Part shown: in pieces, positions 1-7,911 of the stretch
Numbering within the stretch: the first letter of the stretch is position 1
Layout of the letters: each line of letters opens with the position of its first letter
From: Ectocarpus siliculosus
Lineage: Eukaryota; Sar; Phaeophyceae; Ectocarpales; Ectocarpaceae
Direction of reading: 5' to 3'
DNA length: 10,454 nucleotides
Assembly: GCA_000310025.1 (NCBI GenBank)
Contig: FN648864.1
Location: 23,054-33,507, forward strand
Made by a program: the position numbers and the translations under genes
The notes under the pieces: generated by a model
What the model was told of the DNA's origin: nothing
The model's input: only the letters and a program-made list of their open reading frames with translations
Databases searched by the model: none

Positions 1-41
1 GGGGGGAAAAACCCCCCCCCCCCCCCCCCCCCCCCCCCCAA
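1..41. repeat. Homopolymer contig edge (G6-A5-C28)
   Basis: The window opens with six G, five A and then 28 consecutive C (positions 12-39). This does not resemble a simple telomere repeat such as TTTAGGG or TTAGGG. It is most simply a low-quality scaffold edge or a collapsed homopolymer, so base calls here should not be trusted. Confidence 0.8.
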
Positions 42-754
42 GATGAAGCGTTTGTGGAAGCAGAACTACGACTATTCAATTTTTCGTTCTTAGTGGTAGG
101 CCGCAAGTGTTTTTTCCCAGCGGTGTGATAATACTTGGGATCCTGTGGTGCCATCGAAGCCCGTTCCGGGCGAGCGTGAAAGTGAACGTTTTCCTCTGAA
201 GCGGGACACGTTGCATGCGTGATCTAGCTTTTGCATGATGGCACGCTATGGATACGATGGACCGTGGGTTGGTTTCAACGCTTCAACTTATTGCCAGGGC
301 GTGGTAGCCACACGCTGGACTTGCTTGCCTCCTTTTTTCTTTGCATCTGTGATGTAGGAGCGAGAGGGAAGGGAACGTCGGAGAATAAAATTGGTTTGAC
401 CATTGGTTTCCGGGGTTAATCTCTCATGGATGGGCATAATGGACCCATATTTTCTTGCGTCACCGATGAAAACTACAACCTATTTTGGAGATGGTTGTTT
501 GTGTCATCCGCACTCTCGCGTTCCGCGAAGCCTCAAGACAACCCTGCGTATATCGGTGCTTAGAGTTGCGGTCAGCGGTAGCAGATTCATTGGCGTAAGT
601 GCACGCGCGGTTGGGTCTGGTTGTCGATGTAGGATGTCTGTGGCAGAAGCGCTGCCGTCCACGGAATAAATAGCTCTCCCGAGAGTTGAGGATCTTGGTT
701 CCCGATCCGTCTCTCTCGTCCGCCGAAACAAATAAAAGTGCGGGAGTGGCGGCC
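42..754. other. No recognisable gene (upstream or intron DNA)
   Basis: No reading frame here shows a recognisable domain or convincing codon bias. If the gene starting at 755 is the tail of a longer Nop53 homologue, this stretch would be intron. A pyrimidine run at about 709-721 (ctctctcgtcc) is followed by several AG dinucleotides (737-748) that could be the acceptor. The frame upstream of 755 is open only back to 674, where it meets a TAG at 671-673, so any exon extension is under 85 nt. Confidence 0.4.
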
Positions 755-2334
755 ATGAGCACTAAGCGCCAGAACAACAAGGACGTGATTGCGGGGCGAT
801 CGGTGCCGGTTAACCTGGGCGAAGAACTGCACGGGAGCCTGCGGCAGCTCAAGGCGCAGGGGAGCGTTCTTCACGACAAGGTAGTCTTGCCTGTCGAACG
901 TACTTAACAGTACGTTGGTTTTGCTTTGGAGTTTAACCGTGCTCTGCATATTTGCAGGTGTATGACACATTACAAGTCAACCCGCTAGATGGAGCATCAA
1001 GCGACATTTTTGCACAACAGGGACATGCCAGTACTATGTTGCCAGACGAGAAAGACCGGCGGTGTGGTGAATTTTTCCCCTTGGCTGGGTGGTGATGCTG
1101 TTTCCATGTTAACGGTTGTCCTCACATCATGTTGCCCGCTGGTATTTCTTGGTAGATTGTCACATTGGCAAAAACCCGTGACCACCAAACCGGGAGCAAA
1201 GAACGTCGCGGCTATCTTGATCGGTCTTTGCTTGAGGCGTTACGATGCTGCAGCTCTGATGTTTGGTGCGCTGCAATGGTCGTAGCGTGTGTCCCTCAGA
1301 AAGAAAGCGGGCCGAGGAAAGACCACACGAACACGAAATGGTAACCCCCCCCTGCCTGTTTCCTAGTATAATAGTACCGGCGACCACGCCAGCTGACCAA
1401 TGAGCAATCAGTAAAGTCAGGGAGGTAAGCCTCAACGGTGACGCCCAGAATGCCAAGAGCTGACCCGGTGACGTAGCCGTTGCGAGAGACGCTCGTCATT
1501 GCTGCGCTCACACTCTCGCCAGAAGCTAAATACACGTACGGAGTGCATTTCTTGTCATCCCCCATGCCCCCAAATCGTCCTTGAGGTCTTCGTCGACTAT
1601 CCACATGAACAGAACACTTTTGCTGAACCCCCAGCAGAGGTGTCCAGAACAGTCTCCTCTTCGATGCAGTCCATCAGCGAGCGCATCTGCACAAGTTTGC
1701 TACTTTCCGCCAAGTAAACAGAAGTACTATATTGGCAACCATCACTGATTCCGAGTTTGATCGATCCGATCGACTGGATAAACCGGCTTCGATGCAAGCC
1801 CCAAAGCGTTAACATTATTTTGTACCCTCTCCGATGACCTTTCGTTGAAGCATTTTGAGGATCAACAGCACAAGACTTGGCCATGTCGATTTTTGGCGAT
1901 TCTTGGTATCGGAAATACTCTCACTCTGTATGGCGGCCTTTTTCTCCCTTGTCGGTCCGTTCAGAGTTTCCTCCGCTGTTTTATTTTTTCGCGATATGCA
2001 TACAGTATGGCCCCCCAGTCCAGAAATGTTTTGTCAAGAAACAGAGCATCAACTTTTCACGGAAACTTTGAAAAAAGGGTGGAGGAACGGAGCTCAGCGG
2101 TTGATCCTAATCCAAACTCTCTCTATTATAACACCCGGTGCTTCACAGTGGCGATGAAAACATGAAACCGAGCCTCGATCGTATGTACGTTGATTGCCAC
2201 CCCCGTTGCAGGTTGAGCTTCTCAAGGCCAACAAGGCGCACCCTGACCGCAGGCGCGGAAAGGAGCGAGCGAAGAAGGCGCCCAAGGGCTTCAAGAAGAA
2301 ACACACGTACAAGGACCGTTACAAAGACGACTGA
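755..2334 (+). CDS. Nop53-like ribosome biogenesis factor, C-terminal part (2 exons)
   Basis: Exons at 755-880 and 2212-2334 join in phase 0 to give 82 residues ending at TGA 2332-2334. The first exon contains VNLGEELHGSLRQLK followed by G-x-x-L-x-D-K. This matches the conserved C-terminal signature of Nop53/GLTSCR2 (V-x-L-x-x-E-L-x-x-S-L-R-x-L-K-x-x-G-x-x-L-x-D-R/K). The second exon is a strongly basic tail (RRRGKERAKKAPKGF, then KKKHTYKDRYKDD), as expected for this rRNA-contacting end. In known members Nop53 binds pre-60S particles in the nucleolus and recruits the Mtr4/exosome for ITS2 processing, through an N-terminal arch-interacting motif. That N-terminal part is not visible here. Usual family length is about 400 or more residues, so the ATG at 755 is probably internal and the exon start is uncertain. 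The alternative is a genuinely short or truncated copy. Confidence 0.6.
881..2211 (+). other. 1331-bp intron of the Nop53-like gene
   Basis: The donor is aag|gtagtc at 880/881 and the acceptor is ccccgttgcag|gtt, with AG at 2210-2211 preceded by a C/T-rich tract. Both borders fall between codons (phase 0). Joining them gives the expected Nop53 order: the L-x-D-K box followed directly by the basic tail. No additional exon is needed between them. The intron contains a C8 run (1345-1352) and the antisense coding-like segments described separately. Confidence 0.65.
1160..1884 (-). pseudogene. Antisense coding-like segments in shifting frames (possible decayed gene)
   Basis: On the minus strand several adjacent segments show GC-ending codons and protein-like composition, but in different frames. 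The first runs from ATG 1884 (MAKSCAVDPQNAS) to about 1640 and includes LVQMRSLMDCIEEETVLD. The second, near 1640-1565, reads VLFMWIVDEDLKDDLGAWG. The third, near 1565-1430, reads KKCTPYVYLASGESV and then VTGSALGILGVTVEAYLP. A fourth ends at the stop near 1160 (SRFGGHGFLPM). The first two frame switches fall at GGGGG runs. I recognise no family. This could be an old insertion in the intron, a gene damaged by homopolymer errors, or chance. The plus strand over 1560-1717 also has an open, moderately coding-like frame, which lowers my confidence. Confidence 0.22.
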
Positions 2335-3042
2335 CTGATCGGGCGCTTATGGAGGCGACAATGTTTGCGTACACCCGGGTGTGTTGGACGTTAGTAAGAT
2401 GGAGCGGTTGCTTCCCACGGGCGGGGGTAGGGCATGTTTTGAGGTCTGTGCATCGATCTCCGACAGGCCAATGGTACGTGCAAGGGACCATTACCATTCA
2501 TTGGGAGGTCGAATCGATGCCAAAATACCGTAGTTATCACCAGGATATTGTGTGTAAAGCAATTACCTGCATGGATAATTTGATATTTTGCCTCCGACGG
2601 ACGCTTTTCACTCGATCACAGCATGAGCTGGGACTCACTATTTGGACGTCATGTTTGACAAATGTGATGAGGCGATGGCGAGAGAACCCATCGGGCTTGA
2701 GGACAAGCACATCAGCTTACGCATACGAGGGTCTTGCCGAGTGGTAAACGTAGGAGGATCAGATCTATTTTGGAAGAGAAGACTCCAATGGTTAGGACCG
2801 GGACCGGCCACATGAATTTCACAGGGGTGTTACGGAGGTGCTATCGCGGGCGAGGAACGCTCAGCAGCAGTGAGTGTGGGTGCATGGTGTACAATAGTCC
2901 ATAGCGAGAGGGTTATTGCCGTAGTGGAACCGTTTTCATTTCATTTCACATGCTACGGGTGACGGACGCTTGAGTCACCCGCGTCGTTTGCGGTTGGTGT
3001 CTGTCGCGTTAGCCTACCTAATAGGGCTGGCAAGGGCGGTGG
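2335..3042. other. Downstream intergenic DNA, no gene seen
   Basis: This stretch must contain the 3' end of the Nop53-like transcript, but no clear polyadenylation signal stands out. The largest open frame (about 2349-2747, plus) has no domain, repeat or signal that I recognise and its codon use is unremarkable, so I do not call it a gene. Confidence 0.4.
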
Positions 3043-3271
3043 CGTATGCATACGTCCGGCAACAGTATGGTAGTTGGTGAAGGTACATCGTATGCATACC
3101 ATGGAGACCTGTCTGTTGTGTCCCCGACCAAGAATATGGTTGCTCTGCGCTTGATTTTCGAAAAACAGTTTCTGGACGAATCTGAAGCCCGTTGCAGTTG
3201 CGCATGTACAACAAGTTGTATGCTACAGCTGTTCTGCGTATGCATATGCACAACAAGTTGTTACAGCTGTA
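3043..3271. repeat. Cluster of short palindromes, partly duplicated
   Basis: Perfect palindromes CGTATGCATACG (3043-3054), GTATGCATAC (3090-3099), TGCATATGCA (3241-3250) and ACAGCTGT (3225-3232 and 3263-3270, the latter extending to TACAGCTGTA) are packed into about 230 bp. The dyad ACAAC-AA-GTTGT occurs at 3208-3219 and again at 3250-3261, each copy followed by ACAGCTGT. The right part therefore looks like a degenerate duplication with a period near 40 bp. The function is unknown. Dimeric transcription-factor sites (CAGCTG is an E-box) or transposon debris are both possible. Confidence 0.5.
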
Positions 3272-3784
3272 CACAACTTCAGTAGACTATGTGTGAAACA
3301 CGTTGGACAAACAAGCCTTGCCATATGGTGGTTGCATGTCAGCATCATCGTTCCGGTTCTGCTCACAGCAGTACCTTCTGCATCTGCAACGAACGGTCCA
3401 ACGGACCCAGTAAAAGTAGGATTTTCTAGTGTAGACCTACACAAGTATGCAAACGAACAGGTGCTCCCCCCATATAGTTGTGAAGAGTCTTGCACTAGTA
3501 CCATGATGCCGTTGCATTTCTGCATCGCATGCTGTCATGCTGTCGCTCCCCATGGAGGACAAACAAGAATAGAGCCTTGGGCACATCATCGGTAAGAAGT
3601 TCTTGATGAACGAGGGTCGTGTGTGGATCTAAGTAAACGCGTGCTGGATTGCTTCCTTTTTCCGGCCATCCTGCAGTGTACGGACCCAGTATTTTTGTTT
3701 GTGTTGTAATACTACGCAAGGCTAGTCTAGTTGTTTTCATCCGGATTCGTAATCCAAAAAACATCACAAATCGGATCGGCAAAT
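3272..3784. other. No gene called
   Basis: A plus-strand frame at 3293-3595 begins at a GTG and has a hydrophobic N-terminal stretch (VSIIVPVLLTAVPSASA) that could mimic a signal peptide. It lacks an ATG, homology and support from context. I see no RNA gene or repeat here. Confidence 0.35.
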
Positions 3785-3932
3785 ATCCGGCTTCTTATAT
3801 GTAATCCGCAAATAAACCTAAAAACAATGAATTATATCAAACACCCCCATTTATTTATATATATGCCTGCCCAAAACCAAAAACATTCCCCAAACCTTAA
3901 ACCAATTAATTAAACCAAACACCCCATAATAA
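3785..3932. repeat. A/C-rich, G-depleted low-complexity tract
   Basis: The plus strand over roughly 130 bp contains only a handful of G residues but abundant C and A (for example aaaccaaacaccccataat). It ends exactly at the TAA target-site duplication of the downstream transposon. It may be an AT-rich insertion target, or the end of another unrecognised repeat. Several CGGAT/ATCCG words (3742-3810) lie just upstream. Confidence 0.4.
3930..3932. repeat. Target-site duplication TAA (left)
   Basis: TAA directly precedes the GGGTCGG terminus and is repeated at 5853-5855 directly after the mirrored terminus. Confidence 0.7.
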
Positions 3933-3973
3933 GGGTCGGTCTTAACGAAGAAATCAGATCTCGAAATCACATT
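3933..3973 (+). repeat. Left 41-bp terminal inverted repeat
   Basis: It starts GGGTCGGTCTTAACG and ends CGAAATCACATT. It is identical over all 41 bases to the reverse complement of 5812-5852. Similarity stops immediately inward, apart from a short shared ATAAG. Confidence 0.85.
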
Positions 3974-4506
3974 TCGATATAAGAATAAAAGAGTGGGATC
4001 TACCCAAATCCGGACGGAAATGGCCTGTGTGTCTTAACGGGAGATCTGCCAAATGTAAACGAATCAGAGGTCCGCCGCTTGCCCAACTGCCAGATTGCTG
4101 TTGTGACGTACTGCTATGACGTGGCCACACCACATGGGGAGCTATCGCTCCCGAGAAGCACACACCAAACGCGTACATGGCCTCAGTGCGGTTCTGACAC
4201 GATGTCTATGCATGTGGCACTTTGAATCGACCCTCGTCCGACGGAAAGACGCCAATTCGTCTGTGCATTTGAAGTTCGACAACCCACGGGAGATTGCCCC
4301 ACAGACCAACACATCCCACACACGGTTTTTTTCGGGACCAGTCACGTGCAACAACGATGCGCTGTCACCCTCCCTTTGGGTTGGCTTTTTGCGCTCTTTC
4401 TTTCTCTGTGCTCGGCGGTGGATGGAGTTCGTGTGGATGGGGGTAGGTGGGCACGCGCCGTGTATGCGAGTAGACCGTGGTCCCGCAACTATGGACGCTG
4501 TTCACC

Positions 4507-4700
4507 CAAATCGGGATCCGATTAAATGATTTCACCTTATTTATTACGGTGTTTGCGAAGTTGAAATTTCAGTTTCATCTTGGTCTTTTTGATCCTCCCG
4601 AGCGCCGAAGACCGATGGATCTTTAGGAATTCAATCTTTTGCTTTATGGAATTGCCCCCAAAGACCGCAGGAAAGCTTGAATTCAGTCTTGCTCATTTTG
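4507..4700 (+). repeat. Internal (subterminal) inverted repeat, left arm
   Basis: The words CCAAATCGGGAT (4507-4518) and GGTGTTTGCGAA (about 4549-4560), followed by ATTTCAGT and TCTTGG, recur in the same order on the reverse complement of about 5560-5706. The two arms are diverged but collinear, so the element carries a second, older inverted repeat inside the perfect TIRs. Confidence 0.5.
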
Positions 4701-5086
4701 GTCTTTGAAGGAACAATTTTTGATTGGCCTACACACCCCGAGATACTCCCGACGTCCTCCCGACACCGCCGCACCATCCCGTGGAGCTGCCCAAACACAC
4801 ACACCTTGGCCGCCGTAGACGACACCATGCATGGCGAACCAACTACAAACAGCAGCAGTGCCGCCAGACCACAGACGGTCAGACAAACGTCGCTGCACCG
4901 CACACCCAGTGCGCATTGCATGCTGCCGACATGGTGCAACTTTTGCTTCATCTTAAATGTTCATGCGTGGACAGAAGCATGCCGCTCTACATGCATGCAT
5001 GCTCATAATAAGTGACACATCAAGCCGCGGCGTGAGGAGGGTGAGGCGGTGAGGCGGGCGGCATAGATCTCAGGAGTGCGGCACAG

Positions 5087-5260
5087 GTGGTGGAGGCGGA
5101 GGTGATGGAGATGGGGATGCTTCAAGCGGCGTGGGGGCGTGAGGAGCTGCAGCGCGTGCGTCCTGTGGACCGTGCTGTGGTGATTTGTTTGACAGGAAAC
5201 GATCGACTCCGTCGACCACTGACTGCGATATGTATCACAACTTGTTCGCGTGCTGAAGGG
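5087..5260 (+). other. Exon-like segment inside the TIR transposon
   Basis: An acceptor-like gcacag|GTG at 5086/5087 and a good donor ggg|gtacgt at 5260/5261 enclose exactly 58 open codons in phase 0. The segment has GC-ending codons and a protein-like composition (MEMGMLQAAWGREELQR, then RAVVICLTGNDRLRRP). I do not recognise the family. The first 35 bases are a GGN-type simple sequence, which can mimic coding bias. If real, it would be a host exon captured by the element, as in Pack-type TIR transposons. Confidence 0.22.
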
Positions 5261-5559
5261 GTACGTACACACATACATGCATGCCTCCGCTTTTTGCGGC
5301 GCTACGCTTCCCATGCACTCCCGGTAACTGAACTGGGCCAACCGCCTGCTCATGAATTAGTACGTTGCTCCATCAGTACATGATGACTGGGGGTGGGTGA
5401 GGGTGCAGTGATAGTGGAGTAGTAGTAGCCTTGTTGGGGGTGAAAGCGGAAGCTCGGAAATAAATATGTTTGGTGTTCCGAGTCGGCTCAACCATCTATC
5501 TGTCTGTGCCGTCGGCAAAGGGGCTCCGTCGTATTGAACGCAACGTTCTAGGAAATTTC

Positions 5560-5706
5560 CGCATGTTCAAGACTGAAATATTGCGCTCCGGTCTTCGCAA
5601 GCTATTTTTGAAACCAAAATTCAATCTTGGGCCGGAATTCCTTCAAACTTCCAAGACTGAAATGGGAGACCATTTCGCAAACACCCTATTCTAATCCCGA
5701 TTTGGT
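5560..5706 (-). repeat. Internal inverted repeat, right arm
   Basis: The reverse complement carries CCAAATCGGGAT, GGTGTTTGCGAA, ATTTCAGT and TCTTGG in the same order as 4507-4590. Further in it has a GAAGACCG and CAGTCTTG that echo 4606-4690. Confidence 0.5.
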
Positions 5707-5811
5707 TTTGGGTCGTCCTGTTTTAAGTCCTGAAGATTCGACGGGTTCCATAACATTTCAGCCAATCAACGAAAGAGTTCTGTGGATCTTCCGGTCTTAT
5801 AACCAAATGTG

Positions 5812-5852
5812 AATGTGATTTCGAGATCTGATTTCTTCGTTAAGACCGACCC
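5812..5852 (-). repeat. Right 41-bp terminal inverted repeat
   Basis: It is the exact reverse complement of 3933-3973, ending AAGACCGACCC, and is followed by the TAA duplication. Confidence 0.85.
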
Positions 5853-5855
5853 TAA
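5853..5855. repeat. Target-site duplication TAA (right)
   Basis: TAA directly follows the terminal CCC and matches 3930-3932. Confidence 0.7.
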
Positions 5856-6625
5856 TACCGTGCACCAAAGGACCACACTTGAAGATTAACCCGTCACAAG
5901 TTCAAATATAAAAAGTTGTGCCGGCCGGAGATTATCATACAGTCTAGTCTGCGTCAGTAAAACCACCAATTTGGTCTGCGCCAAAAGGAAAAGAATGGGC
6001 ATAGTGTAGGCAAAAAAATAGGTACTGTAGGTAGGCACAAAGACAGTGCATTCTAATCAAAATCCTGCCGCCTGCCGAACCTCGCTTGCTTCCGGATCGA
6101 CAACAACAACAGACCTGCTGCTGCCTATGGCACAGCACGGCGTGCTTCCACGTACGTACGCACGCACGCATCGCGTGTCTTTCCTGTTTGAAGGCACACA
6201 CATTTGTTTCTCCGCGAGCGAGTGGTGATACAACAGCACGTAAGTTGCTCTTCCATGGATACGGTTGTATAAGAATCGCTCCCATATCTTTTCCCGCTAG
6301 GATTTATTTTTCGCCGTTTCGTCACACCGTCACACACGAAATCCAATCCGTTCAAAAAGTATCAAAGGAGAGCGGGCCTCGGATTGGAGGTAGCTCTGCA
6401 GCGCAGGGCAGTTTATACAAGAACCAACCTAGCAGGAGATCCCGCAACTTTGTGCATATATATATGTATACGTAGATGCGCCCTAAGTTAACGTCTACCG
6501 GTACGTGAATAGTTCCGTTTTTGCGGTGTGTCGTTTTGCTTCGTCAACCATAGACTGCCACACAACAAATTCATCTCGTACCTTGCCTCCACAGATATGT
6601 TTCCGCCCGGGATATGTCAATCTTA
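5856..6625. other. Anonymous DNA between two transposons
   Basis: No gene is supported. A TATAAAAA word at 5907-5914, short simple repeats (acgtacgtacgcacgcacgc near 6150; catatatatatg near 6458) and a good splice-donor-like sequence (cac|gtaagt near 6240) are present. Nothing coherent links them. A short minus-strand frame at about 6495-6590 has mild coding character but no acceptor or partner exon that I can defend. Confidence 0.35.
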
Positions 6626-6628
6626 TTA

Positions 6629-6674
6629 GGAAAAATAAATACACACACAGAAAGACTACCCGTTCGAGATGTAC
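6629..6674 (+). repeat. Left terminal inverted repeat of second TIR element
   Basis: GGAAAAATAAATACAC, then CAGAAAGACTACCC and TTCGAGAT. It is mirrored at 8411-8456 (3 mismatches) and, less exactly, at about 8100-8148. Confidence 0.7.
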
Positions 6675-6846
6675 GAGATAGATGTACTTCAAGCGGACAC
6701 TACTACTACTACTATATATAATCCCGACAGCTGTTCGGAGGCCATCTTGTGTATCTGATTCTGTATATGTTGCTGGGTGCAAAGGAAGATGTTGGACAGA
6801 TGTTGTGCGGCGGGCATTACACTTGTACTTGTTGAAGGTTTGAAAC

Positions 6847-7813
6847 ATGCCGAGCGCTTTGACCTCATTCATAGTAAGTATTGTACGTTCTCTGCCGCGG
6901 TATCTACTCCGTTCATGCAGTAGACCATCTTCCTTTCATCGGATATACTACAAATAAACAACAGCAGCAGGTACCCCAGCCACATCACAAACATATTTTT
7001 CGTGATGAGCTGTGGTACACTGCAAATACAACGAGCGGCGAAGGCCAGGTTCGGAGATGATACCTGTTTTTCGACCCAACGAATATCCATCCTGTCCTGT
7101 TTTTAATTTGTTGCAGAATAACAAGATCTTCATATCTATGTATCTTGCTTGTCCCTACGTTTTTTTTGTCGTTTTTTTTTTTTTGCGGGCAAGAAACAAA
7201 TTAATCTTCTGTTGGCATCTATCTCTTCCTGTCTCCTAACTACTGTATGTAGTACACCCACGGCGGCGGGAAGAGAGCGAGAGACCCTCACCTACACCCC
7301 TGTGGGATAACCCGTGTTTGAACTCGCAGGTTGGGAGGGAACAAACGGGGGGGCTGTGGGGGAGGGTGGGGAGGGAGCCTGCGGTCTCCTCGCAGAAAGC
7401 TCAGCGGCACCCGAAGTCTCTCCAAACAGCAGACGCAGCGCGAACCTTGTGGTTTTTCAACATGGTGCCAAGCGGACTGATCTCGGGTGTTGGAGGCCGT
7501 TTGCTTTCAACCACCAGCAGCGGAACTTATGACGACGATGATGTCTGGACACCCCTCCGAAGCTGGGACTTCTTGCATTTAGGTGCGTGCCTCTGTTGTT
7601 ACGATTCGCTCGCTGCGTCGAACTGGAAAATTGTGAAACTACGTATGCAGACTATCTATGCATACAGAGCGCAGATATATATCCGCTCGGTTACTCACAC
7701 TTTTTTTGTCAGCAGTGTCTACGCGTTTCACTATCTCCGAAGGACGCCATATATCGCATTTCTCATACAGCGGGAGCGTCTCGCCAGATCGCTGCAGCAC
7801 ATCTATCTCTTGA
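6847..7813 (+). CDS. Speculative three-exon small gene inside the second TIR element
   Basis: A consistent model can be drawn. Exon 1 at 6847-6873 (MPSALTSFI) ends at a strong donor GTAAGT. Exon 2 at 7396-7582 follows ctcctcgcag; an upstream acceptor gives 7330 in the same frame. It contains NMVPSGLISGVGGRLLS and then DDDDVWTPLRSWDFLHL, and ends at donor GTGCGT. Exon 3 at 7713-7813 follows a textbook tract ctttttttgtcag and runs to TGA. The three add to 315 nt, in frame throughout, about 104 residues. The stretch around DDDDVWTPLRSWDF looks protein-like, but I recognise no family, transposase or domain. Exon 1 is the weakest part. It could be captured host coding sequence or chance. Confidence 0.25.
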
Positions 7814-7911
7814 CCGTTCGTCATATAGCGGGAAGAAAGGTGGGGGGTATGAGGGAAACATGGTGTCGATCAGATCGCACGCGAACGCGCCGCACAACGC
7901 CAAAGGCATAT

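Larger units (their letters stand above)
3933..5852. mobile_element. TIR transposon with TAA duplication, PIF/Harbinger-like, apparently non-autonomous
   Basis: The ends form a perfect 41-bp inverted repeat (3933-3973 and 5812-5852), beginning GGGTCGGTCTTAACG. The element is flanked on both sides by TAA (3930-3932 and 5853-5855). A 3-bp TWA duplication with G-rich termini is the hallmark of PIF/Harbinger (IS5-like) elements. In 1920 bp I find no DDE transposase or Myb-like protein on either strand, so I infer a non-autonomous copy mobilised in trans. Inside the ends lie diverged subterminal inverted repeats and recurrent AAGACCG/CGGTCTT words, and the middle (about 4730-5460) holds unrelated GC-richer DNA with one exon-like segment. 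Perfect TIRs imply recent insertion. Other TWA-targeting superfamilies are possible without a transposase to compare. Confidence 0.75.

Noticed and set aside
1-41. Telomere at the window start
   Set aside because: Pure G, A and C homopolymers lack any telomeric repeat unit; a scaffold-edge artefact is simpler.
3293-3595. Plus-strand frame with signal-peptide-like start
   Set aside because: It begins at GTG, has no homology that I recognise, no splice or promoter context, and lies in DNA with palindromic repeats.
4116-4529. 137-codon plus frame in the left arm of the first transposon
   Set aside because: No DDE motif, helix-turn-helix or other domain. Composition is not protein-like and the overlapping minus frame is equally open.
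6495-6590. Minus-strand segment with mild coding character (VRDEFVVWQSMVDEAKRH)
   Set aside because: Short, no convincing acceptor or partner exon, and no family recognised.
6590-6628. Weak similarity of the left flank of the second TIR element to the outer part of the recombinase repeat (CCCG..., ATGTCA)
   Set aside because: Only scattered matches, far weaker than the 32/34 match at 8155-8191. If real it would mean one long insertion 6629-8456, so it is worth an alignment but not a claim.
7150-7190. T-run near 7160-7183 as a terminator or retroposon poly-A tail
   Set aside because: No target duplication or element body is attached to it, and eukaryotic RNA polymerase III context (A/B boxes) is not seen.
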